From Planctomycetaceae bacterium (lineage in GTDB: Bacteria > Planctomycetota > Planctomycetia > Pirellulales > Pirellulaceae): a DNA stretch of 64,000 nucleotides. Location: contig JACKHN010000002.1 of the NCBI GenBank assembly GCA_020638975.1, positions 434,001-498,000 of the forward strand, read 5' to 3'. Under the pieces are notes generated by a model, which saw only the letters and a list, made by a program, of their open reading frames with translations, was not told where the DNA came from and did not search any database. How positions within the stretch are numbered: the first letter of the stretch is position 1; each line of letters begins with the position of its first letter. A program made the position numbers and the translations under genes. This document shows positions 1 through 7,418 of this stretch, piece by piece.

Positions 1-267
1 GAGTTGTGACATGACAACGATTCCGATTCTCGGTCGCCTTCAGTTCACAAGAGATACGACGACAATTGACATGTCACGGGGATGGCAGGCGATGAATCTC
101 ATGTTGGCGAGGCGGCGCATGGCTCTACCAACCGCTCAATACACGCTCCGCCCAACGCGACGGACATTGCGCAACATCACGTCATCGCGATCTGAGGTTC
201 CGAGTAGCGCGGACGATTCGCGTGACCGACCAGAAGTCCGTGGACTAGTACTGAACTCGCTGCCGCA
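1..267. other. Left-edge non-coding stretch
   Basis: No gene that I can support. The open frames here are short, lack a ribosome-binding site and have no recognisable domain. The stretch lies downstream of the minus-strand gene that ends at 268, so it could hold that gene's 3' end or the tail of a neighbour outside the window. A short palindrome TGACATGTCA at about 67-76 is too common to interpret. Confidence 0.4.
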
Positions 268-1089
268 CTATCGGTTACGGTCATGAGCATGCTGTTGCAT
301 GTCGCGGCGAACCGGATTGAACGGATATAGATAGATTGTCGCGTCAGAAGTGAAACGGCCTTGTCCTGCCACGTATAACGACACTTCGACCAAGCCATAC
401 TGAACTAGCGAGCGATCTTGGTCGGGATGTCGATTTCGGAATGGCAGGCGGTAGACTCCACCGTAAGAACCGAAGTCGCTCGTATCGGCTTGCAATGACC
501 AGCGACCGAGTTGCGGGAACGCGCTGTGCTCGCGGGTGGGCAGTTGATTGCGACCGACCAGTGTCGCGGTGATCTGACCAGACACAGGAACTAGTTCGCC
601 GAACGTGTTTCGCGGGAAGACGCGGATCTCGACCCCATCCGTCTCTGCGTCTTGATCCCAGTTCGCGACGCGCGCCTCAACGTCTAGCGATGTGACACGT
701 GTTGCGGCATTCTTTTGCGGGATCGATCGAATGACGGGAGTCGTGACGTTGGGTATTCCGGCAGAAGCGACCGCAGGCAATTCGGTGGGTTCTCCTCCCT
801 TGGGAAGGAATTCATCCATGCGTTTCGAGAACTCGTCGACCGGCAGACGCACGCCACCGGCGTTCACCGCCTTTATTTGCTCCCATCCTGCAGAGGTCGA
901 AACGACGAAGGTCCGCGACGACGAACGCAACCACAGCCGATCGTCGTTCGTCCGTGGATCGACCTCGCCAGCGAGCATTCGCCCATCCTCTAGCCACACC
1001 ACGACCAATTCGCCTGCATCCGCTATGTGTGGCTGCGCGAGAGCGCTCAGTAGGATCAGACTGGAAGCGACGAGTGTCGTGCGGGACAT
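268..1089 (-). CDS. Secreted planctomycete protein of unknown function
   Basis: A 273-residue protein of unknown function. The N-terminus (about residues 1-25) is a hydrophobic signal peptide ending near ADAGE, so the protein is probably exported. Residues 26-75 read like a small beta domain (WLEDGRMLAGEV, then LWLRSSSRTFVV), a pattern seen in many planctomycete secreted proteins that I cannot name more precisely. The middle is proline-rich and the C-terminal half looks like an all-beta domain (VEARVANWDQDAETDGVEIR onward). The start is the ATG at 1089, the only one preceding the signal peptide. It is separated from the next minus-strand gene by about 200 bases, so it may have its own promoter. 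No catalytic motif is visible. Confidence 0.75.
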   Translation of the reverse strand: MSRTTLVASSLILLSALAQPHIADAGELVVVWLEDGRMLAGEVDPRTNDDRLWLRSSSRTFVVSTSAGWEQIKAVNAGGVRLPVDEFSKRMDEFLPKGGEPTELPAVASAGIPNVTTPVIRSIPQKNAATRVTSLDVEARVANWDQDAETDGVEIRVFPRNTFGELVPVSGQITATLVGRNQLPTREHSAFPQLGRWSLQADTSDFGSYGGVYRLPFRNRHPDQDRSLVQYGLVEVSLYVAGQGRFTSDATIYLYPFNPVRRDMQQHAHDRNR

Positions 1090-1286
1090 GATGAGATCTC
1101 CTGAATCGGAAGAGATTATTCATCAAGGCAACCCAGATGCCAGTCATTGCAGGGGCGACCGTTGCGCCGTCGTAAGTGTAGTCGCTCATGGCAGTTCGCG
1201 ACTGCAGTACCTTCGTCGGCGTGTACTCGGTAAAGCGTTGGCAAATGTCAACATGTTGTCAAAACGCAACCTGCCGCTCTCTTCAC

Positions 1287-2873
1287 TTACTGCGACAGAC
1301 GGCGCACGACGTTGGCGGTGATTTGCGAGACATGCTTGTCGACCAAAAGCGAACTCGGCCAGTTGATTGACCCAGCGGAGAAGACGGTCGCTGCGTCGCC
1401 CGGTTCGTGGACAACCATGTGCGCACCGCCTTCATCGGGATTGAGCCCGCGCGCGAGAAGCTTCGTATTCGGAGGCGAGGATGGCGAGACCTTATCGGTC
1501 TCGTGACCAGACGCTCCGCCGGGAATGCGTTGGTGCTGACTCTCGTGTCCGAAGGTATCGCCGTTGCTGAGACCAGTGCCTTCGAACACCCAATGCGATG
1601 CGTCGACGACCTCGTATGGAGCGGCTGTCATAATGCCTCGTTCGTCGTAGACTACGCCGAGCAAGTTCGCTTCCGACTCCTGCCGCAAATGGAAGCGACT
1701 CTCGTAGGTACTTCCCGCGACGGTAAGCTTGCGAGAATCGTCATTGCGATAGATGCAAGTCCGCTCGTCGAGGAACTCGACATCGCAATTCAGTCCGTTG
1801 CCACCCAGATACATCAACCGACCGCCCCGCTCCAGCACCCAAGACTTCACTTTGAAATACATTTCGCTCGACCAATACTCGGGATGCGTGCTGATGATCA
1901 ACAGCTTGTAGTCATCGAGGTTTAGCGTGCCGAAATGCAGTTGCGTTTCGGCATAGACGTCATGCTCGAAGCCTTCTCGCTCCATCCATCCCAGTAATCG
2001 CCATTCGGTTGGGGCGATGTGGCAAGGGGCTCGGCCTTCGATGGGGCCTGTGATCTCTTCGGCTTCTGGGATGTGGTTGATTGGCTCCGGTCGGTCAAAC
2101 GACAGCGGATCGTAATCGGTCGTGTCGTAGCTGATGTGATTCGGATCGGTGTAACGGCGAAGTTCCAGGCGTGCATTCACCGTTGGCGTTGGTGGAAGGG
2201 TATCGGGGTGGATGTAGTTGCTGCGGCCACCGAAACTGTTGTAGGCATTCCAAGTAATGTTCGAGAGCAGCACGGCCGTCGGCGCTGTCGGCGTCGCGGG
2301 CGCCACGATCCAAGGGAACGAGAAGAACTTGCCCGACTCGCCCTTCGCATGGAAGTAATACAAGCCGCTTCGCTGTGGAGCCGTCACGAACTGTTTGTGG
2401 TTGGGGCTGCTATAGCCGAACTTGTTCCACTGCACCCCGGTCTGGGTGTAGTCTCCGTCTGGTGTTATTTGAACGGTGGCTCGCGGTCCATGTTCGTCGA
2501 ACCAACCGATAGGTTTCACCAACTCCTTCTTCCAGCCATACCGCCACAACGACAGCTTGAACTGTTCATCGGAATGGACGCGAAACTCCGACTTCTCGCC
2601 CGACTGCACCCACTTGGGCCACGCGTAGCCCAATAGCGAATCCTTGAGCAGTCGGAACTGAAAAGGCTGGCCAGGCGACACAACCATTGTGACTCGCTTC
2701 GATCCGTAGCCCGCCTTGGCTAAGGTCACGAGGTACTCACCCGGTTCGATATCCGCGTATACAGCGCCGGATGCTCGCGATCGCACCTCGATGCTCTGTG
2801 ATGCCTGCTCGAACTCAAGCTGAACGTCAGGCAATGCAACGTATCGCTCGTCGCTAACGTATCCGATCAACAT
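1287..2873 (-). CDS. N,N-dimethylformamidase beta subunit-like protein
   Basis: A 528-residue protein. Residues 1-75 resemble a carboxypeptidase-regulatory-like beta sandwich (GYVSDERYVALPDVQLEF, then GEYLVTLAKAGYGSKRVTMV). From about residue 85 to the end it resembles the catalytic large-subunit domain of N,N-dimethylformamidase, with features such as SNITWNAYNSFGGRSNY, THPEYWSSEMY and the Gly-rich GGRLMYLGGNGL. Real DMFase hydrolyses dimethylformamide with a small alpha subunit; no alpha-subunit gene is visible here, so the substrate is unknown. No signal peptide is seen, suggesting a cytoplasmic enzyme. The gene starts 46 bases after the stop of the upstream kinase gene and probably shares its transcript. 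Confidence 0.75.
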   Translation of the reverse strand: MLIGYVSDERYVALPDVQLEFEQASQSIEVRSRASGAVYADIEPGEYLVTLAKAGYGSKRVTMVVSPGQPFQFRLLKDSLLGYAWPKWVQSGEKSEFRVHSDEQFKLSLWRYGWKKELVKPIGWFDEHGPRATVQITPDGDYTQTGVQWNKFGYSSPNHKQFVTAPQRSGLYYFHAKGESGKFFSFPWIVAPATPTAPTAVLLSNITWNAYNSFGGRSNYIHPDTLPPTPTVNARLELRRYTDPNHISYDTTDYDPLSFDRPEPINHIPEAEEITGPIEGRAPCHIAPTEWRLLGWMEREGFEHDVYAETQLHFGTLNLDDYKLLIISTHPEYWSSEMYFKVKSWVLERGGRLMYLGGNGLNCDVEFLDERTCIYRNDDSRKLTVAGSTYESRFHLRQESEANLLGVVYDERGIMTAAPYEVVDASHWVFEGTGLSNGDTFGHESQHQRIPGGASGHETDKVSPSSPPNTKLLARGLNPDEGGAHMVVHEPGDAATVFSAGSINWPSSLLVDKHVSQITANVVRRLSQ

Positions 2874-2919
2874 AGAACGCTATCCAACAAGAGTGAGTCT
2901 CGCTTCGTGCGAGCCATGA

Positions 2920-4959
2920 TTACAGTGGGCGAATGCGAATGTTCTTAAACTCGACGGTTGTGCCAAGGCACTGTAGTCCGATGAAGCCGATGGATCGCGC
3001 TGCATTGTTTGCCATCGGAGCCGGAATGACTGCTTTGCTGAGATCAACGTCCTGTAGCGGCTCGCCATTCAGTGCGACGGTGATCCGTGATTGCTGTGCC
3101 ACGATCTCCATCGAGTTCCACTCGCCCGCCGGACGTTGTGACTTCGCTGGCCCAAGCTTCGAGATGTTAAACAGCGAGCCTGTATGGTTGCCATTGTTCA
3201 GTAAAACGCCATCGTAAATCTGAACCTCGATAAACTCACTGCCACTCAACCCTCCGCTGCGCGGAACGCGCAAGAACACGCCACTGTTGCCTTCGGGCGG
3301 CAAGCGGAATTCCAAGTGTAATTCGAAATCGCTGAACTCTTCGTTCGAGGATAACCATCCCGTGCCTCGGCCCGTGGCGGAAAGTATTCCCTCATTTGCA
3401 ACCCATAAGTCAGAATCGCCAACCGCCTGCCAGCCACTCAAGTCTCGGCCATTGAAGAGCTCACGCCCATTGAAAGCCTGTGTCGCGATTGCGTTGTTGA
3501 ACGGTGTCGTTTGCTCGTCGATCTCGGGGCTTGTTTGAGCGATGGTCGGAGCTTCAGGTTCGGGATCGCTGCTCGCTCCAACCATCATTTTGACGAGCCC
3601 CAGAAGCAATGCCAAACACAGTCCACCGCCGCCGAGTGCGAAGGCAATCAATAACTTGTGGTTGCCGCCACGCTGAGCCGAAGTGCGCTGAGTGGTGGTT
3701 CGCTTTGCCACGACCGTTGCAGGGCGTACGGACATCGGGGGCGCGATCGGAACAGGAGGGGGGAGGTTCGCGTTCGTGCTTTCCGAGTTGGCGCGCAAGT
3801 CGATCGTCTCTTCGACGGCTTGTCGTGCCCTCTGCATCGCGGGTGTGGTAGCGACGCCGCTGTTCGAATTCATGCCAACCAAGAAATTCGTCAGCTCACT
3901 ATCCGAGTTCGAACTCGCAACGCGTCGCTCGGGTGGCGACGTGGAAGCGAGAGCCGACTTAAGGTCCGCGATCACTTCGGTCATCGTTTGTTGGCGATCA
4001 TCGGCTCGCTTCGCAACCATCTTCTGAAACACAGCGTCCAATCGCTCGGGGATCTCGGACCGAACTACTCTTAAACTCGGAATCGGGTCGCTGGCATGTG
4101 ACATCATCTTGTTCATGATGGTGTCGCGATCGTACAGCGGCATGCCGGTTAGCAGCCGATACAAGGTGCAGCCAAGGCTATAGATGTCGGCCCGGGCATC
4201 CGCGTTTTTCGTGTCGCGCGCCTGCTCAGGCGACATATAGTCGACCGTGCCCATGATCTGGCCGCTCTTAGTCAATCCATCGCGGGAAGCGTTCTCTTGT
4301 TCGAGGCGAGCCAAGCCCAGGTCCAAGATCTTTACCGTGCCATCTTTGTCGAGCAAAAGGTTCGCGGGTTTGATGTCGCGATGAATGAGCCCTTTCGAGT
4401 GGGCATACTCCAGGCCGCGAGCGGCTTGGATCGTACACTCGACTGCCTGCGCCACGGGCAATCGTCCGCTTTCGCTCAGAATCTGCGAAAGGTCTTTCCC
4501 ATCGACAAACTCCAGAACGAGGTAATGGGTGCCAGCATTCTCCGAGGCATCGAAGGCCGTCACGATATTCGGGTGGATCAGCCGAGCGGCTGCTCGCACC
4601 TCCTTATAAAACCGGTTGACCGCTTCCTCGTTCGTTAGCGACTTGGCGGGCAACACCTTGATGGCGACTTCGCGCTCCATCCGCCCGTGCCGCGCTCGCA
4701 GCACGACGCCCATCCCGCCTTCGCCCAGTTTGTCGAGGATCGTGTATTCGCCAAACTTGAGACCTTGATGTTTTCCCTGATAGATGATCTGTGCCTGGTA
4801 CTTCGTCAGCTTCCGCTCACGCACCAGAAGCTTCGCCAGATCCTGAACACTGTCGCGCCGCCCCTCGGGCAGGCTGTCGCAGAAGGAATTTACTTCTTCC
4901 GCGCCCATCAAGCCGCTTTGGCTGACATTGTCGACGAATTGTTTCACAGTGAGGGCCAT
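2920..4959 (-). CDS. Membrane Ser/Thr protein kinase fused to a DUF1080 domain
   Basis: A 679-residue one-pass membrane kinase. Residues 1-68 are a helical leader found in planctomycete kinases. The kinase domain spans about 71-340: glycine loop GEGGMG 79-84, ATP lysine in VAIK (K101), catalytic HRDIKPAN (D195), DLG in place of DFG at 213-215, and GTVDYMSPEQ at 237-246. A Pro/Thr-rich linker leads to one membrane helix (about 437-463) and then an outer C-terminal DUF1080 domain (about 505-679, ELFNGRDLSGWQAVGD, then EFRLPPEGNSGVFLR). DUF1080 is a concanavalin-like domain of 3-keto-disaccharide hydrolases, so a sugar-sensing ectodomain is a reasonable inference. The ATG at 4959 lies only 8 bases from a TATAAT on the same strand, so the message may be nearly leaderless. 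Confidence 0.92.
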   Translation of the reverse strand: MALTVKQFVDNVSQSGLMGAEEVNSFCDSLPEGRRDSVQDLAKLLVRERKLTKYQAQIIYQGKHQGLKFGEYTILDKLGEGGMGVVLRARHGRMEREVAIKVLPAKSLTNEEAVNRFYKEVRAAARLIHPNIVTAFDASENAGTHYLVLEFVDGKDLSQILSESGRLPVAQAVECTIQAARGLEYAHSKGLIHRDIKPANLLLDKDGTVKILDLGLARLEQENASRDGLTKSGQIMGTVDYMSPEQARDTKNADARADIYSLGCTLYRLLTGMPLYDRDTIMNKMMSHASDPIPSLRVVRSEIPERLDAVFQKMVAKRADDRQQTMTEVIADLKSALASTSPPERRVASSNSDSELTNFLVGMNSNSGVATTPAMQRARQAVEETIDLRANSESTNANLPPPVPIAPPMSVRPATVVAKRTTTQRTSAQRGGNHKLLIAFALGGGGLCLALLLGLVKMMVGASSDPEPEAPTIAQTSPEIDEQTTPFNNAIATQAFNGRELFNGRDLSGWQAVGDSDLWVANEGILSATGRGTGWLSSNEEFSDFELHLEFRLPPEGNSGVFLRVPRSGGLSGSEFIEVQIYDGVLLNNGNHTGSLFNISKLGPAKSQRPAGEWNSMEIVAQQSRITVALNGEPLQDVDLSKAVIPAPMANNAARSIGFIGLQCLGTTVEFKNIRIRPL

Positions 4960-4966
4960 AGTTGCG

Positions 4967-4972
4967 ATTATA
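4967..4972 (-). promoter_or_regulatory. Candidate -10 element of the kinase gene
   Basis: On the minus strand this hexamer reads TATAAT, a perfect sigma-70 -10. Its last base is 7 bases from the A of the kinase start codon (4959), so transcription would begin at or next to the ATG, giving a leaderless message. No convincing -35 lies 16-18 bases upstream, so the assignment rests on the -10 and its location in a divergent spacer. Confidence 0.35.
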
Positions 4973-5070
4973 ACCAGGGCAGAATGTACTTAGCCACGCT
5001 TGCCGCGTGCCGTGAAATCGGTGCGAGAGCCGTCCCCGCCACCGGGTCGCGTAAAGGCCTCCAATTTACC

Positions 5071-5076
5071 TATAAT
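5071..5076 (+). promoter_or_regulatory. Candidate -10 element of the GHKL ATPase gene
   Basis: Perfect TATAAT on the plus strand, 35 bases before the ATG at 5112, predicting a leader of about 29 bases. The -35 is weak. Together with the minus-strand TATAAT at 4967-4972 it makes the 152-base spacer a plausible divergent promoter region. Confidence 0.4.
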
Positions 5077-5111
5077 ACCGTTCCACGATTCACGCGAGAC
5101 GGTGAGAACTC

Positions 5112-6911
5112 ATGCCGAAGAACGATACCGCCGACCCAACCGACAACAAATCCTCGGGAAAACTGCGGATTGGCGACCATTGGAACGCGATCAGCATCAT
5201 TGCGCTGTCACAATCCAACCCGCTGAAAGCCGTCGCCGAATTTGTCGAGAACAGCATTGACGCCCACGCACAAACCGTGACGATCATTCGCGGTCGCGAG
5301 AAGGGGCAGCCCTACCTCCGCATCCTCGACGACGGCAACGGCGTCCCCGCCGACGAGCACGGCGTCCCCGACTTCAAATACGTGGCGACGCACATCTGCG
5401 ACTCGATCAAACGCGAGATGAAGGCTCATGGCGAGCAAGGGTTGCAGGGTGAATTCGGGATCGGGCTGTTGAGTTTCTGGACCGTGGGCGAAGAGTTGAG
5501 CCTGGTCTCGACCGGCAAGGACGGGAAATCGTACGAGATGCGAATGTCGAAAGGCGATCCCGGCTATCACGTGGCTCCGCGCCGGACCCTGGTCGCTGAT
5601 CGCGGTACGCAGCTAACCATCAAACCGCTGCTCCCAGGCATTCGCCACTTTAGTGGCGAGAAGTTGCAATGGTATTTGGCCTCCGAGTTACGTGATCGAA
5701 TTCGCAATTCAGGCGTCGAGATCCGCATCATCGATCGAACCGCAAGAGCGGAATACCTCGTCGAACCGCAAGCCTTCTCCGGTCGGCAACTCCACCATCT
5801 GCCGAAGCCGACGACTTCGCACGGTGACATTTATGTGGAATTGTATTTGGGCGAGCCGAACGCCGAGAATCATGTCGGTCTGTACCGATCGGGCACTCGT
5901 GTCATCGAACGTCTGACAGACATCGAAGGAATGAATAAGCCACCTTGGTCTTCCGGCTATTTGCAAGGAGTGGTTGATGCGCCGTTTCTGCATCTCACGC
6001 CCGGCACTCGGCTCGGCGTGATCCAAGACAAAGCCTACGTCGACTTCCTTGAAGCCCTTGCACCGTTGGAAATCGCGTTGGACGAGATCATCGCCGAGCA
6101 GAAGCAGGCTGAGCAAGACGAGGTAAATCGCGATACCTTGAAATCGATTCAACGGGCTTTCAAAGAGGCAATGCTCGCGTTGCCGGAGGAAGAGTACGAC
6201 TGGTTCGAGGTCTACGGTGTTGCCAATCGCGGCAGGCATGCTCAACGTCCGGGAACTCCACTCACCGACTCGGCCGCGCAGAAGAACGCAAACGAAGTTC
6301 GCGAGCAAAAGGCGTTCTTCGAACATGCTGGCCCGCTGAACAGCGTTCGCGTGTCGCCCGCCAGTTGCGTCGTCCCTGTGCGCGAGCAAAAGACCTTTCG
6401 TGCTGTGTCGCGTGATCGCGCAGGCCGCTTGGTCGAAGACGGCTTGCGATTTCACTGGGAGGTTTCGGAAGGACGCGCGACACTAGAAGACGACGACCAA
6501 GAGATCGTCACGCTGACAACTTCGGAAGATCCAGAACTTGTCAGGCTGCGCGTGACTGTCGGCCAAGAGCGAGCTGAGTACACGGCCGAGGCCTTGATTA
6601 CGGTCACAGACTCGTTGATGCCCGAGAAACCGAAATCGAACAGCCAACAGGGCTTGCCCGATTACACCTTCCAGAAAGCGCCCGGCGAGCTATGGCGTTC
6701 TCGCTACGACACCGACAACAATCTCGTCATCGTCAACAACGGCCACCGTGACTTCGTCTATGCGTCGCGTCAAAAGACGCTGAAATTGCGTTACGTCTGC
6801 CGCTTGTTCGCAAAGGAACTTGTCTTCCACAACTTTCCAGGTTACAGCCCCGAGCAGTTGCTGGAGCGGATGATCGAGTTGTCGTTGTATACGGAAGAAA
6901 ACCTGCGTTAG
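5112..6911 (+). CDS. GHKL (Hsp90/MutL/MORC-type) ATPase with Ig-like segment
   Basis: A 599-residue protein. Residues 20-200 form a GHKL ATP-binding domain: N-box EFVENSIDAHA (E46, N47), D-x-G-x-G at 73-77 (DDGNG), glycine box GEFGIGLLS at 113-121, and a Thr box (GTQLTIKPL). A second fold follows (about 200-350), consistent with a transducer-like region. About 405-500 is a beta-rich segment resembling a bacterial Ig-like domain (SVRVSPASCVVPVREQKTFR, then LRVTVGQERAEY). The last 90 residues (NNLVIVNNGHRDF, LRYVCRLFAKELVFHNF) are a separate helical domain. No signal peptide is present, so it is cytoplasmic. GGTGAG sits 5 bases before the ATG. There is no partner gene downstream. Function unknown; GHKL proteins of this build can remodel DNA or protein, and some belong to defence loci. 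Confidence 0.8.
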   Translation: MPKNDTADPTDNKSSGKLRIGDHWNAISIIALSQSNPLKAVAEFVENSIDAHAQTVTIIRGREKGQPYLRILDDGNGVPADEHGVPDFKYVATHICDSIKREMKAHGEQGLQGEFGIGLLSFWTVGEELSLVSTGKDGKSYEMRMSKGDPGYHVAPRRTLVADRGTQLTIKPLLPGIRHFSGEKLQWYLASELRDRIRNSGVEIRIIDRTARAEYLVEPQAFSGRQLHHLPKPTTSHGDIYVELYLGEPNAENHVGLYRSGTRVIERLTDIEGMNKPPWSSGYLQGVVDAPFLHLTPGTRLGVIQDKAYVDFLEALAPLEIALDEIIAEQKQAEQDEVNRDTLKSIQRAFKEAMLALPEEEYDWFEVYGVANRGRHAQRPGTPLTDSAAQKNANEVREQKAFFEHAGPLNSVRVSPASCVVPVREQKTFRAVSRDRAGRLVEDGLRFHWEVSEGRATLEDDDQEIVTLTTSEDPELVRLRVTVGQERAEYTAEALITVTDSLMPEKPKSNSQQGLPDYTFQKAPGELWRSRYDTDNNLVIVNNGHRDFVYASRQKTLKLRYVCRLFAKELVFHNFPGYSPEQLLERMIELSLYTEENLR

Positions 6912-6926
6912 GACGGGTTGCCGGCT

Positions 6927-7121
6927 TCACCGTTCGCCGATCAATTCGCAAAATCCGGCGACCGCAAAGATCGCGGCGAGCATGCCGATCGCGAGTATAA
7001 TTTCAAAGATTTCCACTTCGTCAGCCTTCTTCTCTTGAGCCTCTGTGGATACGACGACTGTCGTTACCACGCTTGGATCGATTACCGAAGCAATCCACGT
7101 GCCGCGATGGGCAGTTTTCAA
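6927..7121 (-). CDS. Possible small membrane protein
   Basis: A 64-residue reading frame whose last 30 residues form a clear membrane helix (EIFEIILAIGMLAAIFAVAG) with short charged flanks. The start would be TTG at 7121, preceded by GGGGA six bases upstream, a plausible but not strong ribosome-binding site. A 14-base palindrome lies 39 bases upstream of the start and could be its operator. I do not recognise a family. The frame could also be chance. Confidence 0.35.
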   Translation of the reverse strand: MKTAHRGTWIASVIDPSVVTTVVVSTEAQEKKADEVEIFEIILAIGMLAAIFAVAGFCELIGER

Positions 7122-7159
7122 TATTGTTCCCCAAACGTGTGAATTTCACCAGAATTTGG

Positions 7160-7173
7160 TCACACCGGTGTGA
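7160..7173. promoter_or_regulatory. 14-base perfect palindrome, possible operator
   Basis: TCACACCGGTGTGA equals its own reverse complement. About 20 bases to its left is a related, imperfect half-site pair (GTGAATTTCAC), so GTGTGA/TCACAC-type half-sites recur. It lies upstream of the possible small membrane-protein gene read leftward from 7121. A dimeric repressor site is the simplest reading; the regulator is unknown. Confidence 0.3.
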
Positions 7174-7418
7174 AGACAAGTTCTAATGAATAGTCGCAAG
7201 ATGCAACATTCATTTGTGCAAGTGCTGCAGAAGCGGTGAACCAGCGCGTTCAACGCATTAACTTGCACTTGTTGCGGCGGACGGATAGTTGCAGACGGTT
7301 TCCCGGTCGGACGATGCGGCCAACCTACAAAAGGAATCACGACCCGCCTCTCGGATTCAGCGGATTCCAAGTTGAGATCTACTTAAGTGGTCGCTCACCC
7401 CGCAACGTCCAGCCGTCG

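Larger units (their letters stand above)
6912..7418. other. 507-base intergenic region
   Basis: Holds one possible small membrane-protein gene on the minus strand (6927-7121) and a perfect 14-base palindrome (7160-7173). From about 7180 to 7418 I see nothing coding; a 74-codon minus frame there is Cys/Arg-rich with no ribosome-binding site. The stretch lies downstream of both the GHKL gene (plus) and the transhydrogenase gene (minus) apart from that small candidate. Confidence 0.45.

Noticed and set aside
7146..7370. 74-codon minus-strand frame
   Set aside because: Arg/Cys-rich, without ribosome-binding site or domain; probably chance in a non-coding gap.
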